Position numbers and translations under genes: made by a program. This document shows positions 38,954-46,683 of a stretch of 64,000 nucleotides of DNA, one piece after another. The stretch comes from Glycine soja (Eukaryota; Streptophyta; Magnoliopsida; Fabales; Fabaceae), in contig NC_041021.1 in NCBI RefSeq assembly GCF_004193775.1, positions 7,818,651 to 7,882,650 of the forward strand. Direction: 5' to 3'. The notes under the pieces are model-generated. The model saw nothing but the letters and a program-made list of their open reading frames with translations. It did not search any database and was not told the origin of the DNA. Position 1 is the first letter of the stretch, and each line of letters opens with the position of its first letter.

Positions 38954-41900
38954 TAAAATAAATTGTACAAATTTTTAGACATGAGTTTTCATGCTTTTCC
39001 AACTTCCCTAAATTTCCAAATACTAGTATAAGTGAAATTTATACAATTCCAACTATTATCAAAATTATACAGAAATTTTGAAAGATTTTTTTTTCCGATT
39101 GTTTAGCTTCCTCAATATTGTTAAACGCTAATATATGGATTAAATTTACACAATTTAAAGTAGTATATGATTCAAAAATAATAAATAGATAGCATTCCAA
39201 TTAAGATAATAATACGATTTTATATAGTCATATATATATAATGATAGTATAAATAATTTTACACAATCATTCTATCAGAAAGATGATTATACACTGACAA
39301 TATAAAAAGTTTTATATAGTCATCTTATCACAACCCATTATGTATGATAAATTTGTTGACTTTTAAAATAATTATCTTAAAGTAATTCAAACAGTGATTT
39401 GTGATTGAATGACGATATAAAATTGTTTTACATTGTGAGTGTATGAGTATTAATCTCAAAACACAAATATGTGGACTGAAAAAACTAATACTTACATTAT
39501 GTAAAGTAAAAGTTAATTAACATACATTCTAAAAAAGATTTAGTTACCCATTTAGCCTTGTAGTTTCCAAATTTATCTCTTTTAATCCTTATAATTAATA
39601 AGTGAATTTTTTAATCCATGAAGTTTATATTTTAATTTTCATAAAGTCTCTGCCGTTAAATTTTTTTAACTCCGTTAGTGATAGGGAAGCATATAGCAGC
39701 AGGAGACAAAGAGCATGAAACAAGGAAGCTAACCTAGATGGCGCAAATGAAATGCAAAATTGCATATTGTTGGCTGATGGTATTACAAGGGACAGCATAA
39801 CCATAAATGGAATTAGCCAATGATTTAGAAAATATTCCCTGAGCACAAAAGGACAAATTCTATTATTAGGGAACTAGTATAAATAAAGAAATTGTAAAAT
39901 GATGAGATATGAACAAAAATATAAGCTTCATTTCCTTCTGTGCCTTCTTCATTTTTCTTCCTTGCATTCTGGAGGTGCTGGCCTCGAATCCAATTTTCTG
40001 CTAACATTTTGGTGCTCTCGTTGCACCCTCCCATGGCCACGAGATCCACAACTACTTCTGATCGGCTGGAGGATGCTCTTACCAAGCTCACCACTCAAAA
40101 ACTATATCTCACTCACACTATTCAACAACTCACTCACAAAATCGATGCACTCATTCATCATCTGCCGAAATCGGCACCACCCAGCCACTCACCTTCTTCT
40201 TTTTTCGCCATCCCCACCTTCCATGGCTGCCTGTCCCTTTACTCCGACCATGCTAGACCACAACACTCACCAGCCCACCCCTTTTCGCCACCTTCCTCTT
40301 CCACTATCACTCCATCTTCTTCCTTTGCGAAGGCACTCCTCGCACACACACCCATGCTGACCCCGCCGCCACTTCCGCCGTTGCCTTCGTCACCGCCTCC
40401 GTCGTTGCCTCTGTCACTCGAGATGACTCCATCACCCATGCTTACCGCACCCACAACCATGCCGCCTCTGCTAGCCAGGTTGCCTCCGCCGCCACCTCCG
40501 CCGTTCGAACCCATACAGTCGCAGCCCACAACCTTGTCGTGGCCCATAACCTTGACGGGTCCAGTTTCCATTATGGTTGTTTCCCTCCTTGCTAACAGCA
40601 ACCTCCACGTGTCCTCCGACCACCACATGATCACCATTCCTCGAGTCCGCAACGAGCACTTTAGCCGCTGCGAGGAGCTCGACCACTCCTTCTTCCTCAA
40701 CTTTTACGCTGCAAAATGGCTCTGCTTCCACAACACCAACCTCCATTCACTCATTCCTTCACCCATTTTAATTTGGGATCCTGGATCAAATTTTGAAACC
40801 ATGGTTTGAAGCCCCAACACCTTGAGGGCAAGGTGTTTTTGATGGGGCAGAGAGTGATAAGGAAGCATACAGCAGCAGGAGACAAAGAGCATGAAACAAG
40901 GAAGCTGACCTGGATGGCGCAAATAAAATGCACAATTGCAGATTGTTGGCTGTTGGTACTACAGGGGACAACATAACCATAAATGGAATTAGCCAATGAT
41001 TTAGAAAATATTCCCTGAGCACAAAAGGACAAATTTTGTTATTAGGGAACTAGTATAAATAAAGCAATTGTAAAATGATGAGATATGAACAAAAATATAA
41101 GCTTCCTTTCCTTCTGTGCCTTGTTCTCTTTTCTTCCTTGCATTCTGGAGGTGCTGGCCTCGAATCCAGCTTTTTACTAATAGTTAGTTAAAAGTTTTAA
41201 TGGTAGAGACCTTTTGGAAATTAAAATATAAGACTAAAAATCCACTTATAAACTATTGGGACTAAAATGAATAAATTTAAAAATTATAAGAATTAAATAG
41301 ATAATTAAACCTTAAAAAAACTTATTAAATAATTATGCAAACTATTCCAATTTGACCTCATCCAATAATTTATTGGTATAAATGTTGCATTCGTAATCAT
41401 GGAAACATTGTAGATGAAAACATAAAAAGATATTGTTAAATTTAGAATTGGACTAATAATCACTGGAAAAACTTAATTGCACACTTTCTCTAGAATATTA
41501 GTCTCTTCGTGATGCATAATTTTCTTAATGAGTTTCATTATATATCCACACTATATATAATTTGTTTGTCAAAAACACTACTACTACAAAAAATGTCTTT
41601 TACGACGGTTAAAAGACCCATTCAACGACGGTTTACAAACTGTCTTTGTATTCAACGTCGTAAAAAAGTTTAACTTTTTACGACGGTTATAAAGGAACCG
41701 TTGTAGAAAAGTGTAATTTTCTAAGACGGTCATTAATTAACGGCCGTCTTAGAAAGTGGACATTCTAAGACAGTCATTAGCTAACAACCGTCTTAGAATG
41801 TTCATTTTTTAAGACGGTCGTCTAATAACCGTCTTAGAAAATCCACTTTCTAAGATAGTCATTAGTTAACAACCGTCTTAGAAAGTGGACATTCTAAGAC

Positions 41901-44900
41901 GGTCATTAGCTAATAACCGTCTTAGAATCATTTAATTTTCAAAAAATATTTAGAAAACCAGTAAAAATATGTAGTTATTTCTCCAAAATAAGTTGAACCT
42001 AGCACACTAAATTACAAGAACTTCTGTGATTAAAATTTAATGTTTGGTTATAGTTTTCTCCTCCAGCTTTGAATTCAAACTATAGCAGACAACAGACAAT
42101 ACCAATTCACAATTGCATATATGATAAGAGTAACTTCAAACATATGAAAGTAAAAATAACAAACTCATGAACAACATAGTTTAAAATATACCCCAAAAAC
42201 AATAAAGTTGATAACATTTACAATCATCAACTCAGTAATTGTGAACGACTCCAAGCAAGCACTCCCGCTCAACACATTTAAAAACATAAACAAATACAAA
42301 TCAAGTAACTATTTGGATAAATCCATTATTATAAATAAAGAATAAAAGATCCATTATAACATGAAGAATTAAAAGATTGAAACATAGTGAAAGAATATAT
42401 AAATACCTGTTATATTATATGTGAACAAAGATGATTAAGATTATGCCTGATAGTCTAGACTTGGTGTTCCAATCTTCCAACCAAAATTTATAATTAAATG
42501 TAATTATTTGTTAAAAAATTCTATCTACAGGATGCATAATCAAACATAATAGAAAACTGAAATTTAAGTTTCCTTCAAAATGTTATACGCTATTAGAAGC
42601 ATCATTATTTAATAAATAAATAAATTATAAATGAATATAATAATTATAACGTTTCCTAGATATTGTTGACTTCAAATATTGATAACATGTGATTAAATAT
42701 GAATTTGTGGTTTATTTTCTAGCTGGAATCAATATTTAGACATATTTGTTACCAAATTGACCATTGTAAATTAAGAACTACTTTTAAAGCACATGTAAAT
42801 AAACCAAATAAGCCAAAAAGTTGGAATCAATAAAGCACATGTAAATTAATTACATAATTATATTATCAAATAGTTTTGAGAACTACTTTTAATCTAGTCA
42901 ATAGTCATTATATTATAATACTTAGCTATTACGTTCATTTCGTTTATCAAGTTTTATACAGACTTAAATTACAAATTACATGTTAATATATATATTGCCT
43001 CAAATTAATATAGTTGAAATAAAACTTCCAATTGAAATGAAATTCTTTTAATATTCATATGTTAAACGCGCTTTTATATTAGAATATAAAGTTAATTTTC
43101 TGACTGTAACTATTTGAGCTTTATTTTTTAAAATTAATTAATTAAAAATTATGTATGTCACTCTTTCACGATGGTACGTGAAATTAATATTTTTTTTCCA
43201 GATCTAATTAATTTTAAGGTACAAGTAAAAGTGATAAATCATATAAGCAACATCAATTAGCTGAAACAATTACTTACTCACTTTCTCTTGATCCCCGTTC
43301 ACCAATAACTCCTGGGCTTCTTGGTCCACTAACAGCCTTGTTCAACTGAAATAAATAAATAAAAAGCTCAATTTGCATAAAGCAGAATATATGACCATAA
43401 AGAGAATGTCATTATTTTCAATACAATAAAACAGAATCATAAAATCAACCACTGACTGAATTCATGCAAGTGTGCATTGGAAAAGATTTAAAAACTAAGA
43501 TTATGAATTATAGACAAAATTTGTTAATTGTCAAAACATTAAAAATAAATCATAAATGCCAAATATATATTTGCCAAATAGTTGTAGTAATCATCAATGT
43601 GAGAGAAAATTTATGACAAGCAAAGCATGGAAACTTCAAAGCAATAATATAGCAGACCCAAATTATTTAAATTGAAAGGTGAGACCAATGCATATTGGAC
43701 AAAGTCATCAAGACTAGTGCACATGGGGCATAGAGTAGTGCACAGTGAGGCACAATTTTCGTGATACAATCATGTGGGATCTCCACAATTCAAATCCTTC
43801 AATGTTTTGAAAAGAAAAATGAAATAAGCAAGAGGGAAGCACAAAAAAAGATTACATGGTGATGTTGAGGTCTTCTCTCTCCTAGGATTACCCGCAGGTC
43901 CCACACACCCTCCATTCACGGACTTCTACTCCATTCCCATTTCCCATACCACCCCCAACCAAAAAATTAAAATTAATTAACAACAAACATGAGAAATTTG
44001 GGTTGAGAAAAAAAATTGCCAACTTTTAATGGGTCTTTACCTTTCTTCTTTGATGGGTCTTTAGTAGTTTGTGAGCAACCACTGATTTGAGAGAGAGAGA
44101 GAGAGAGAAAGTGAGAAGCTAAATAAATAGTGCAAGGAGAAGCTGTGCACTTGGGTTTTGTCAGGCTTTAAAAGCCACAAACCTTTCAGGGGAGTATCTC
44201 ATAATAGAAAACTAATAAATTTAAAGCTAGACCAAATCGGATGGGATGTGTGGGAGGTAAATCAACCTCTGCTGCAGTGGTAGCAGACTGCAATAACCAA
44301 AACATATTTGGGTTAGGTAGGGGATGAAAGGATAAAGTATTCCAAAGAGAAAACTCCTTTTGAGTAAAAGCTATTCCAAGACTAATTCAAGAAACAAAAC
44401 AACTCACTTCGAAAGAATAATTGGCAGTAGTATCAATAGATGTTATAGAAAATTGCAAACTTAATGTGCATTGACAAGAAAGAATACGTAAAATTAAAGA
44501 TATTTATGTGCAGGATGAAGCAACCCACTCTTTCTGGTGGATTCTAAAATTAGTAAAAGTGTAGAAATCATTTACACATTATATATTATTTTCTCAATTA
44601 GAACCATTATTTGTGTATTGTCAATGATATGAAGTTTTACAACAGGTTTGAAAGAAAAATGAACTTAACATAACCAACAAACCATGAGATTATTTTGTCT
44701 ACCAAAACCAAAATGAATAGCAAAAGAATCTTAGATTAATTGCTAATAGGCACTACATATTTGCAATAACCCGGTAAACAACCATCCATAGAATAGAAAG
44801 CATCATATATAATGCAAAAACATTAAAACAATATAAAATGCACCTCATATGCTTTCATAGACTGATCAACAGCTTCCTTTTTCTCATTGCCTGACTTAAA

Positions 44901-46453
44901 TTCGGCAAGATAACAATAATAATCTCCTTTCTTGCAAGCAGAACATTTCAACATCCCTTAATTCACTTGCACAAAATAAAAAATAAAAAATATATCACAC
45001 CATAACAAAACATGTGGCAGAGAATGAGACACAAATCCTCACATCTTATAGTAAAACACAGTGGATTCACCAGCTGCAGCCAAAGGGATAAGGTGCTCAT
45101 CAATCACTCTCATAACATCATTACAGATGTTCGATAGCTCCAATTCAACCTTCTGCCTATATTCCTTAATCTGCTTCGCATTCAACTCGTTCCCTTAGAG
45201 AAAAATAAAACATCAAAAACAAAGAAAAGCAAAAACAAAACATCACAAATCAAGCCTCACATTACAGGAAAAACAAGAATAACCTTGTCGAGTAGTACAT
45301 ATATGAGATGCACTGATATTCAACACCATATTTTGCTTCTCTTGGTCATGAATGAATTTCAAGAGCTTTGCAAGTTCATGAATTATATTTATTCTCTGAA
45401 GCCAAATCAAGTGATCTGCCTCAGCAAAGTAATTAAGTAAATCATTTATCTTTGTTTTCTATCATATATCAAGAATTCAAGGACCAAAAATAATTATTGT
45501 GAAGAAGCCATCGAAGCGTTCAAAATGCTAAACCCTAACTACCGCAAGAAGAAAAGGGGGGAAATGGGACTCACCGAGGAAGAGTTCTACGCGAAGCAGT
45601 TCGAGATCAACAACGACATCCCGGAGCCTCTCATGACTACGTGCACGCCAGCTCCTCCCCCGTCTCCTTGTCCGTACAGAGGAAGGTTATCCCGAACTCG
45701 CCGCAGCCCAGCTCGTGGCCCAGCTCATAGCAGACCTTGATCTCACGGTCCGTCGGAGACTTCATAACGGTGAGCTTTGACCCGTTCACGGCGGCGGCGA
45801 CGTTAAAACCGTAATCTAAATGGTCTTCCTTTTTTCCCTTTTCGCCTCATGCCGCTACACGATTGGCCGCCTCGTGGCAAGCATGGACCAGGAAGAGCTT
45901 GCGTTCATTCGCAAGGCGCATAAGGTGCAGGCGAGGAGGGTGATGCTGGAGGAGGTGGAGAGCTTTCAATATTGGATTGGGTAAAGGGAAGAAGAGAGAA
46001 GAAAGAAGAAAAACGGACGTGAAATTTTTTCGTGAAATATGAAAGGACGCGAAATTTGTTTTTTTTTAATTATTCAAAGACGGTCATTATAATAAGACCG
46101 TCTTTGTATCAGCTTGCTTGTTTATTAAAGGCAATTATTTCAATAACCGTTGTTGTCAACTTTTAGAAAATTACAATAATGCCACCGCTATTATTTTTAC
46201 AACGTGTGATATTCAACCGTTGTAAGTGTGATGTCGTAAAATAACATTATTGTAGTAGTGATATATAAAATCAAATATAAAATTAATTAGCTCAATATGT
46301 TAACAATATTTTGTAATAGTTAGTTAAAGTTATGAAATATTTGACTTTGATAACCTTTAATTTGTGTGAGTTAATTCCTTAAAGTCTACACAGTAGGTAT
46401 ACATATTAAAAAAAAGCAAAAATAATAAAAAAATGTAAATATTTTGAATCATC

Positions 46454-46511
<58 letters not shown>

Positions 46512-46683
46512 AACACATAGAAAAAAAATACACCAATATAAATTACATCAAATTATACCATGAATAAATTTACAAAAAAAAATGTGATTTTCATTGCAGG
46601 GTGCAGGTCATGTGGCGCAAGAGAGTAAGCCTAAGGAGGTATATGAGATGATTGACAGATGGTTGTCATTTTTTTATATATGA
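8067..46683 (+). CDS. Serine carboxypeptidase-like protein, 14 exons, 457 residues, giant last intron
   Basis: Secretory serine carboxypeptidase-like (SCPL, peptidase S10, clade I type) enzyme; members are peptidases or acyltransferases that use 1-O-glucose esters, acting in vacuole or apoplast. Exons: 8067-8197, 9183-9328, 13957-14033, 17935-18057, 18210-18312, 20761-20798, 20896-20997, 21107-21193, 21289-21411, 21511-21582, 21678-21796, 22490-22603, 22715-22769, 46600-46683. All introns are GT-AG and all phases agree. Residues 1-24 look like a signal peptide. The oxyanion region is LVGGPGCS (76-83), the nucleophile is Ser178 in GGGSYSG (family norm GDSYSG), the acid is in CTDLDM (374-379), and His434 is in GAGHV. 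N-glycosylation sequons lie at 256, 344 and 362. Fourteen exons fit clade I SCPL genes. No stop or frameshift was seen. Peptidase or acyltransferase cannot be decided. Expression depends on splicing across the 23.8 kb intron. Confidence 0.85.
8198..9182 (+). other. SCPL intron 1 with a degenerate atcg-rich repeat
   Basis: GT-AG intron of 985 bp. Between about 8475 and 8760 it is built of degenerate 9-13 bp units around 'gatcgtcgatcaccaatc', clearly different in composition from the AT-rich rest. No gene is seen in it. Confidence 0.7.
9990..10690. repeat. Foldback (MITE-like) element in SCPL intron 2
   Basis: The outer parts form an imperfect inverted repeat: 'aaactttatataatttggtc' and 'tctcaattaacc' near 10021-10051 pair with 'atcaattgagacaaaatt' and 'aaagttt' near 10632-10658. 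There is no open frame inside. Limits are approximate. Confidence 0.5.
10779..11115. repeat. Foldback element, copy 1 of a pair
   Basis: The left arm 'ttaattaaatttttcatact' at about 10782 is the reverse complement of 'agtatgaaaaatttaattaa' at about 11091-11110. The middle has a second palindromic part around 'cacttaacggaagacaacta'. Copy 2 lies at 11704-12060 in the same orientation. Confidence 0.65.
11704..12060. repeat. Foldback element, copy 2 of a pair
   Basis: It shares the core 'cacttaacggaagacaacta' and the ends 'aagtttttcatacc' and 'ggtatgaaaaacttaattaa' with the copy at 10779-11115, and has a longer centre that repeats 'gacaatgaggtgtctgtgac'-like sequence. Confidence 0.65.
12152..12808. 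mobile_element. Short non-autonomous CACTA element, TSD GAC
   Basis: Left terminus CACTACTATAAGAAACAC at 12152 and right terminus GGTTTTATTGTAGTAGTG ending at 12808 are inverted repeats of each other. They are flanked by an exact 3-bp duplication, GAC at 12149-12151 and 12809-12811. The interior carries a (TA)n microsatellite at about 12204-12257 and subterminal 'aacattggttctt' motifs, and has no coding capacity. Length is 657 bp. Confidence 0.85.
12890..13508. mobile_element. Short non-autonomous CACTA element, TSD ATA
   Basis: Left terminus CACTACTAAAAAAGG at 12890 and right terminus AATTTTTAGTATTG ending at 13508 (one change from TAGTAGTG) are flanked by ATA at 12887-12889 and 13509-13511. 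Subterminal palindromes 'attctaagacggt' and 'accgtcttagaat' fill 13010-13160 and 13440-13475. It lies only 81 bp from the preceding CACTA element. Length is 619 bp. Confidence 0.85.
14596..14870. repeat. Possible CACTA-type terminus with ttccgatgg repeats
   Basis: CACTAAAAGAAAGTG at 14596 is followed by repeated 'ttccgatgg', 'ttccaatgg' and their complements up to about 14850. This is the style of subterminal repeats of another plant CACTA family. No matching right end was found, so it is a fragment at best. Confidence 0.45.
15012..15465. repeat. Foldback element in SCPL intron 3
   Basis: Arms pair over most of the length: 'ggtctcccagtaaattaatt' near 15057-15076 against 'aattaaattactgggagact' near 15393-15412, and the inner pair 'cacgttcttattggatgaca' against 'tgtcatccaataagaacgtg' around 15158-15293. 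A hairpin of this kind is typical of plant MITE or foldback transposons. Confidence 0.75.
18313..20760 (+). other. SCPL intron 5, 2.4 kb, with TA microsatellites and a foldback element
   Basis: Contains (TA)n at about 18421-18488 and 18739-18793, and a foldback element at about 18909-19275 with arms 'tttaaatatgttttttattt' and 'taaaaaatatatttaa'. The rest has no recognised feature. Confidence 0.7.
25120..26720 (-). pseudogene. EDM2-like PHD-finger gene fragment, captured
   Basis: Minus-strand exon pieces in order: [17 protein letters not shown] (about 26717-26620); [20 protein letters not shown] (about 26400-26310); [18 protein letters not shown] followed by [15 protein letters not shown] (about 26290-26155); REIAFDDIE (about 26080); a lysine-rich region (26035-25640); [20 protein letters not shown] (about 25370-25310); then [20 protein letters not shown] (about 25215-25150). 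This is the order of the cysteine-rich PHD repeats and following region in EDM2-type chromatin proteins. In-frame stops occur after EKKIAKG and after RDAEAV. N-terminal and C-terminal parts, including the methyltransferase-like domain, are missing. Two extra exon-like pieces at 27210-27290 and 27721-27840 ([16 protein letters not shown]) are unassigned and may come from the same or another donor gene. Confidence 0.8.
28460..29154 (-). pseudogene. Pentatricopeptide repeat (PPR, PLS-type) gene N-terminal fragment, captured
   Basis: The open frame starts at 29154 with [20 protein letters not shown] and contains PPR-type helices: [63 protein letters not shown]. It stops after KMLPLNL, and the theme continues in another frame at about 28740-28660 ([26 protein letters not shown]). 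PPR proteins of this type act in organelle RNA processing or editing. This piece has only about two repeats and a frameshift. It sits just inside the right end of the Pack-CACTA element. Confidence 0.75.
29391..33690. other. Unassigned AT-rich intronic DNA
   Basis: About 4.3 kb between the first Pack-CACTA element and the LINE. I see no conserved domain, no LTR pair and no terminal repeats. There is a short (TA)n at about 30883-30899, a poly-A run near 31424-31437, and TA stretches at 32965-32985. It could be old retrotransposon DNA beyond recognition by eye. Confidence 0.4.
33918..34321 (-). pseudogene. LINE zf-RVT (zinc-binding in reverse transcriptase) domain
   Basis: [30 protein letters not shown], and [13 protein letters not shown] fit the zf-RVT domain (TxxNL..R.., CxxC, HLFxxC). 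It lies where the C terminus of the LINE protein is expected, just before the poly(A). Confidence 0.75.
34894..36129 (-). pseudogene. LINE reverse transcriptase
   Basis: Motifs in order: [77 protein letters not shown], and FTDDTIFF at about 35306-35284 (equivalent of the catalytic (F/Y)ADD). The part after 35178 reads [13 protein letters not shown] and [13 protein letters not shown], the thumb-region motif. Stops separate four frames. GLRLGDPL replaces the usual GLRQGDPL. Confidence 0.85.
36336..37333 (-). pseudogene. LINE endonuclease (exonuclease-endonuclease-phosphatase fold)
   Basis: The frame opens with RKKLIAR-like sequence and FVCLQETN, the conserved QET motif of L1 endonucleases, followed by [20 protein letters not shown] (the family GDFN motif with Asp changed to Asn) and FTWVR at about 36800. 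The domain is split over three frames, so it has at least two frameshifts. Confidence 0.8.
38068..38331 (-). pseudogene. LINE ORF1 fragment with DUF4283 domain
   Basis: Residues reading [20 protein letters not shown] and [11 protein letters not shown] are typical of the DUF4283 domain found in the first ORF of plant L1 elements. The reading frame is lost downstream, and a short lysine-rich region at 37706-37350 probably is the rest of ORF1. Confidence 0.7.
38470..38860 (-). pseudogene. Second LINE fragment: zf-RVT domain
   Basis: Minus-strand translation of about 38830-38560 shows [45 protein letters not shown] and VYYM, again the zf-RVT pattern. It duplicates a domain already present in the LINE at 33698-38440 and lies upstream of that element's ORF1, so it belongs to a different insertion. 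Confidence 0.6.
38861..39536. other. AT-rich spacer with (TA)n
   Basis: Contains a (TA)n at about 38932-38953 and loosely repeated 'ttttatatagtcat' motifs around 39215-39330. No gene seen. Confidence 0.4.
39679..41182 (+). mobile_element. Short non-autonomous LTR retrotransposon (gag-like ORF only), TSD GTTAG
   Basis: Two 328-bp LTRs (39679-40006 and 40855-41182) start TGATA and end CTAACA or CTAATA. A GTTAG duplication flanks the element exactly (39674-39678 and 41183-41187). The LTRs differ at about 23 positions by hand count (about 7%). The internal part is 848 bp, with 'ttttggtgctctcg' after the left LTR as a likely primer-binding region and the purine-rich 'gatggggcagagag' directly before the right LTR. 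There is no protease, integrase or reverse transcriptase. Confidence 0.92.
40033..40809 (+). CDS. Gag-like N-terminal protein of the LTR element, 258 residues, proline-rich
   Basis: The open frame runs intact from the ATG at 40033, 26 bp past the left LTR, to a stop at 40807-40809. It begins [20 protein letters not shown] and continues with coiled-coil-like [16 protein letters not shown], the style of the gag N terminus of legume Ty3/gypsy elements (MATRST..DRLE.A...L). The middle (about residues 75-190) is rich in proline and serine. There is no zinc knuckle. An earlier ATG at 39940 lies inside the LTR and is less likely as the start. It probably serves packaging in trans or has no function. 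Confidence 0.6.
   Translation: MATRSTTTSDRLEDALTKLTTQKLYLTHTIQQLTHKIDALIHHLPKSAPPSHSPSSFFAIPTFHGCLSLYSDHARPQHSPAHPFSPPSSSTITPSSSFAKALLAHTPMLTPPPLPPLPSSPPPSLPLSLEMTPSPMLTAPTTMPPLLARLPPPPPPPFEPIQSQPTTLSWPITLTGPVSIMVVSLLANSNLHVSSDHHMITIPRVRNEHFSRCEELDHSFFLNFYAAKWLCFHNTNLHSLIPSPILIWDPGSNFETMV
44844..45190 (-). pseudogene. 14-3-3 gene fragment (epsilon-group-like), captured
   Basis: Minus-strand exon at about 45180-45045 reads [47 protein letters not shown]. The next exon at about 44945-44844 reads [29 protein letters not shown], ending at a GT donor. This matches the middle of 14-3-3 phosphoprotein-binding proteins (FYYKMKGDYYRYLAEF). First and last thirds are absent and a TGA follows FYYKM. The piece upstream at about 45400-45270 ([20 protein letters not shown]) is not 14-3-3 and may come from another gene. 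Confidence 0.85.
45496..45984 (+). pseudogene. Unrecognised captured gene piece, opposite strand to the 14-3-3 fragment
   Basis: This stretch is GC-rich (unlike its surroundings) and codes for [20 protein letters not shown], then [24 protein letters not shown]. Frame changes follow, and it ends in [20 protein letters not shown] and [13 protein letters not shown] with a stop at about 45984. The composition and sense-like coding suggest a host exon. I do not recognise the protein. Confidence 0.5.
46600..46683 (+). CDS. SCPL terminal exon carrying the catalytic histidine
   Basis: After a 'cattgcag' acceptor the frame reads [20 protein letters not shown], then a short tail and TGA at 46681-46683. 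The family pattern is GAGHTAPEYKP..C..M.DRW, so this is the exon missing after 22769. Its phase (0) matches exon 13, which ends at a complete codon. The family Thr and Pro after the histidine are Val and Gln here. The C terminus is short, ending about where other members end. Confidence 0.88.
   Translation, partial: GAGHVAQESKPKEVYEMIDRWLSFFYI

Larger units (their letters stand above)
39537..41325. repeat. Foldback element split by the LTR retrotransposon
   Basis: The 142 bp left of the LTR element (39537-39678) and the 138 bp right of it (41188-41325) are inverted copies of each other. Examples are 'tttatattttaattttcata' and 'aagtctctgccgtta' on the left against 'aatggtagagacctttt' and 'ggaaattaaaatataa' on the right. 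The retrotransposon sits at the centre of the palindrome. Confidence 0.75.
41576..46260. mobile_element. Second Pack-CACTA element with 14-3-3 and other gene pieces
   Basis: Left terminus CACTACTACTACAAAAAATG at 41576 and right terminus CATTATTGTAGTAGTG ending at 46260 are inverted repeats. Dense palindromes of 'ttctaagacggtcatta' and 'ccgtcttagaa' fill 41690-41930, and 'caaagacggtcatta' sequences fill 46075-46230. Flanking triplets are AAA and ATA, so no exact target duplication is seen. There is no transposase. Cargo lies on both strands. The element ends only 339 bp before the last SCPL exon. Length is 4,685 bp. Confidence 0.8.
22770..46599 (+). other. SCPL intron 13, 23,830 bp, transposon-filled
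   Basis: Donor 'aag|gtaggt' at 22770 and acceptor 'cattgcag' ending at 46599. It holds two Pack-CACTA elements, a LINE and a LINE fragment, an LTR retrotransposon nested in a foldback element, and unassigned AT-rich DNA. Reading through the donor would add four residues and reach a TAA at once, giving a 434-residue protein without the catalytic histidine. Polyadenylation inside this intron is therefore the obvious way the gene could fail. Confidence 0.8.

Noticed and set aside
39940..40032. Upstream ATG extension of the gag-like frame
   Set aside because: This start is inside the LTR; the ATG at 40033 gives the recognised MATRST gag start.
40239..40700. 153-codon minus-strand frame, glycine-rich
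   Set aside because: It is the complement of the proline-rich region of the gag-like frame.
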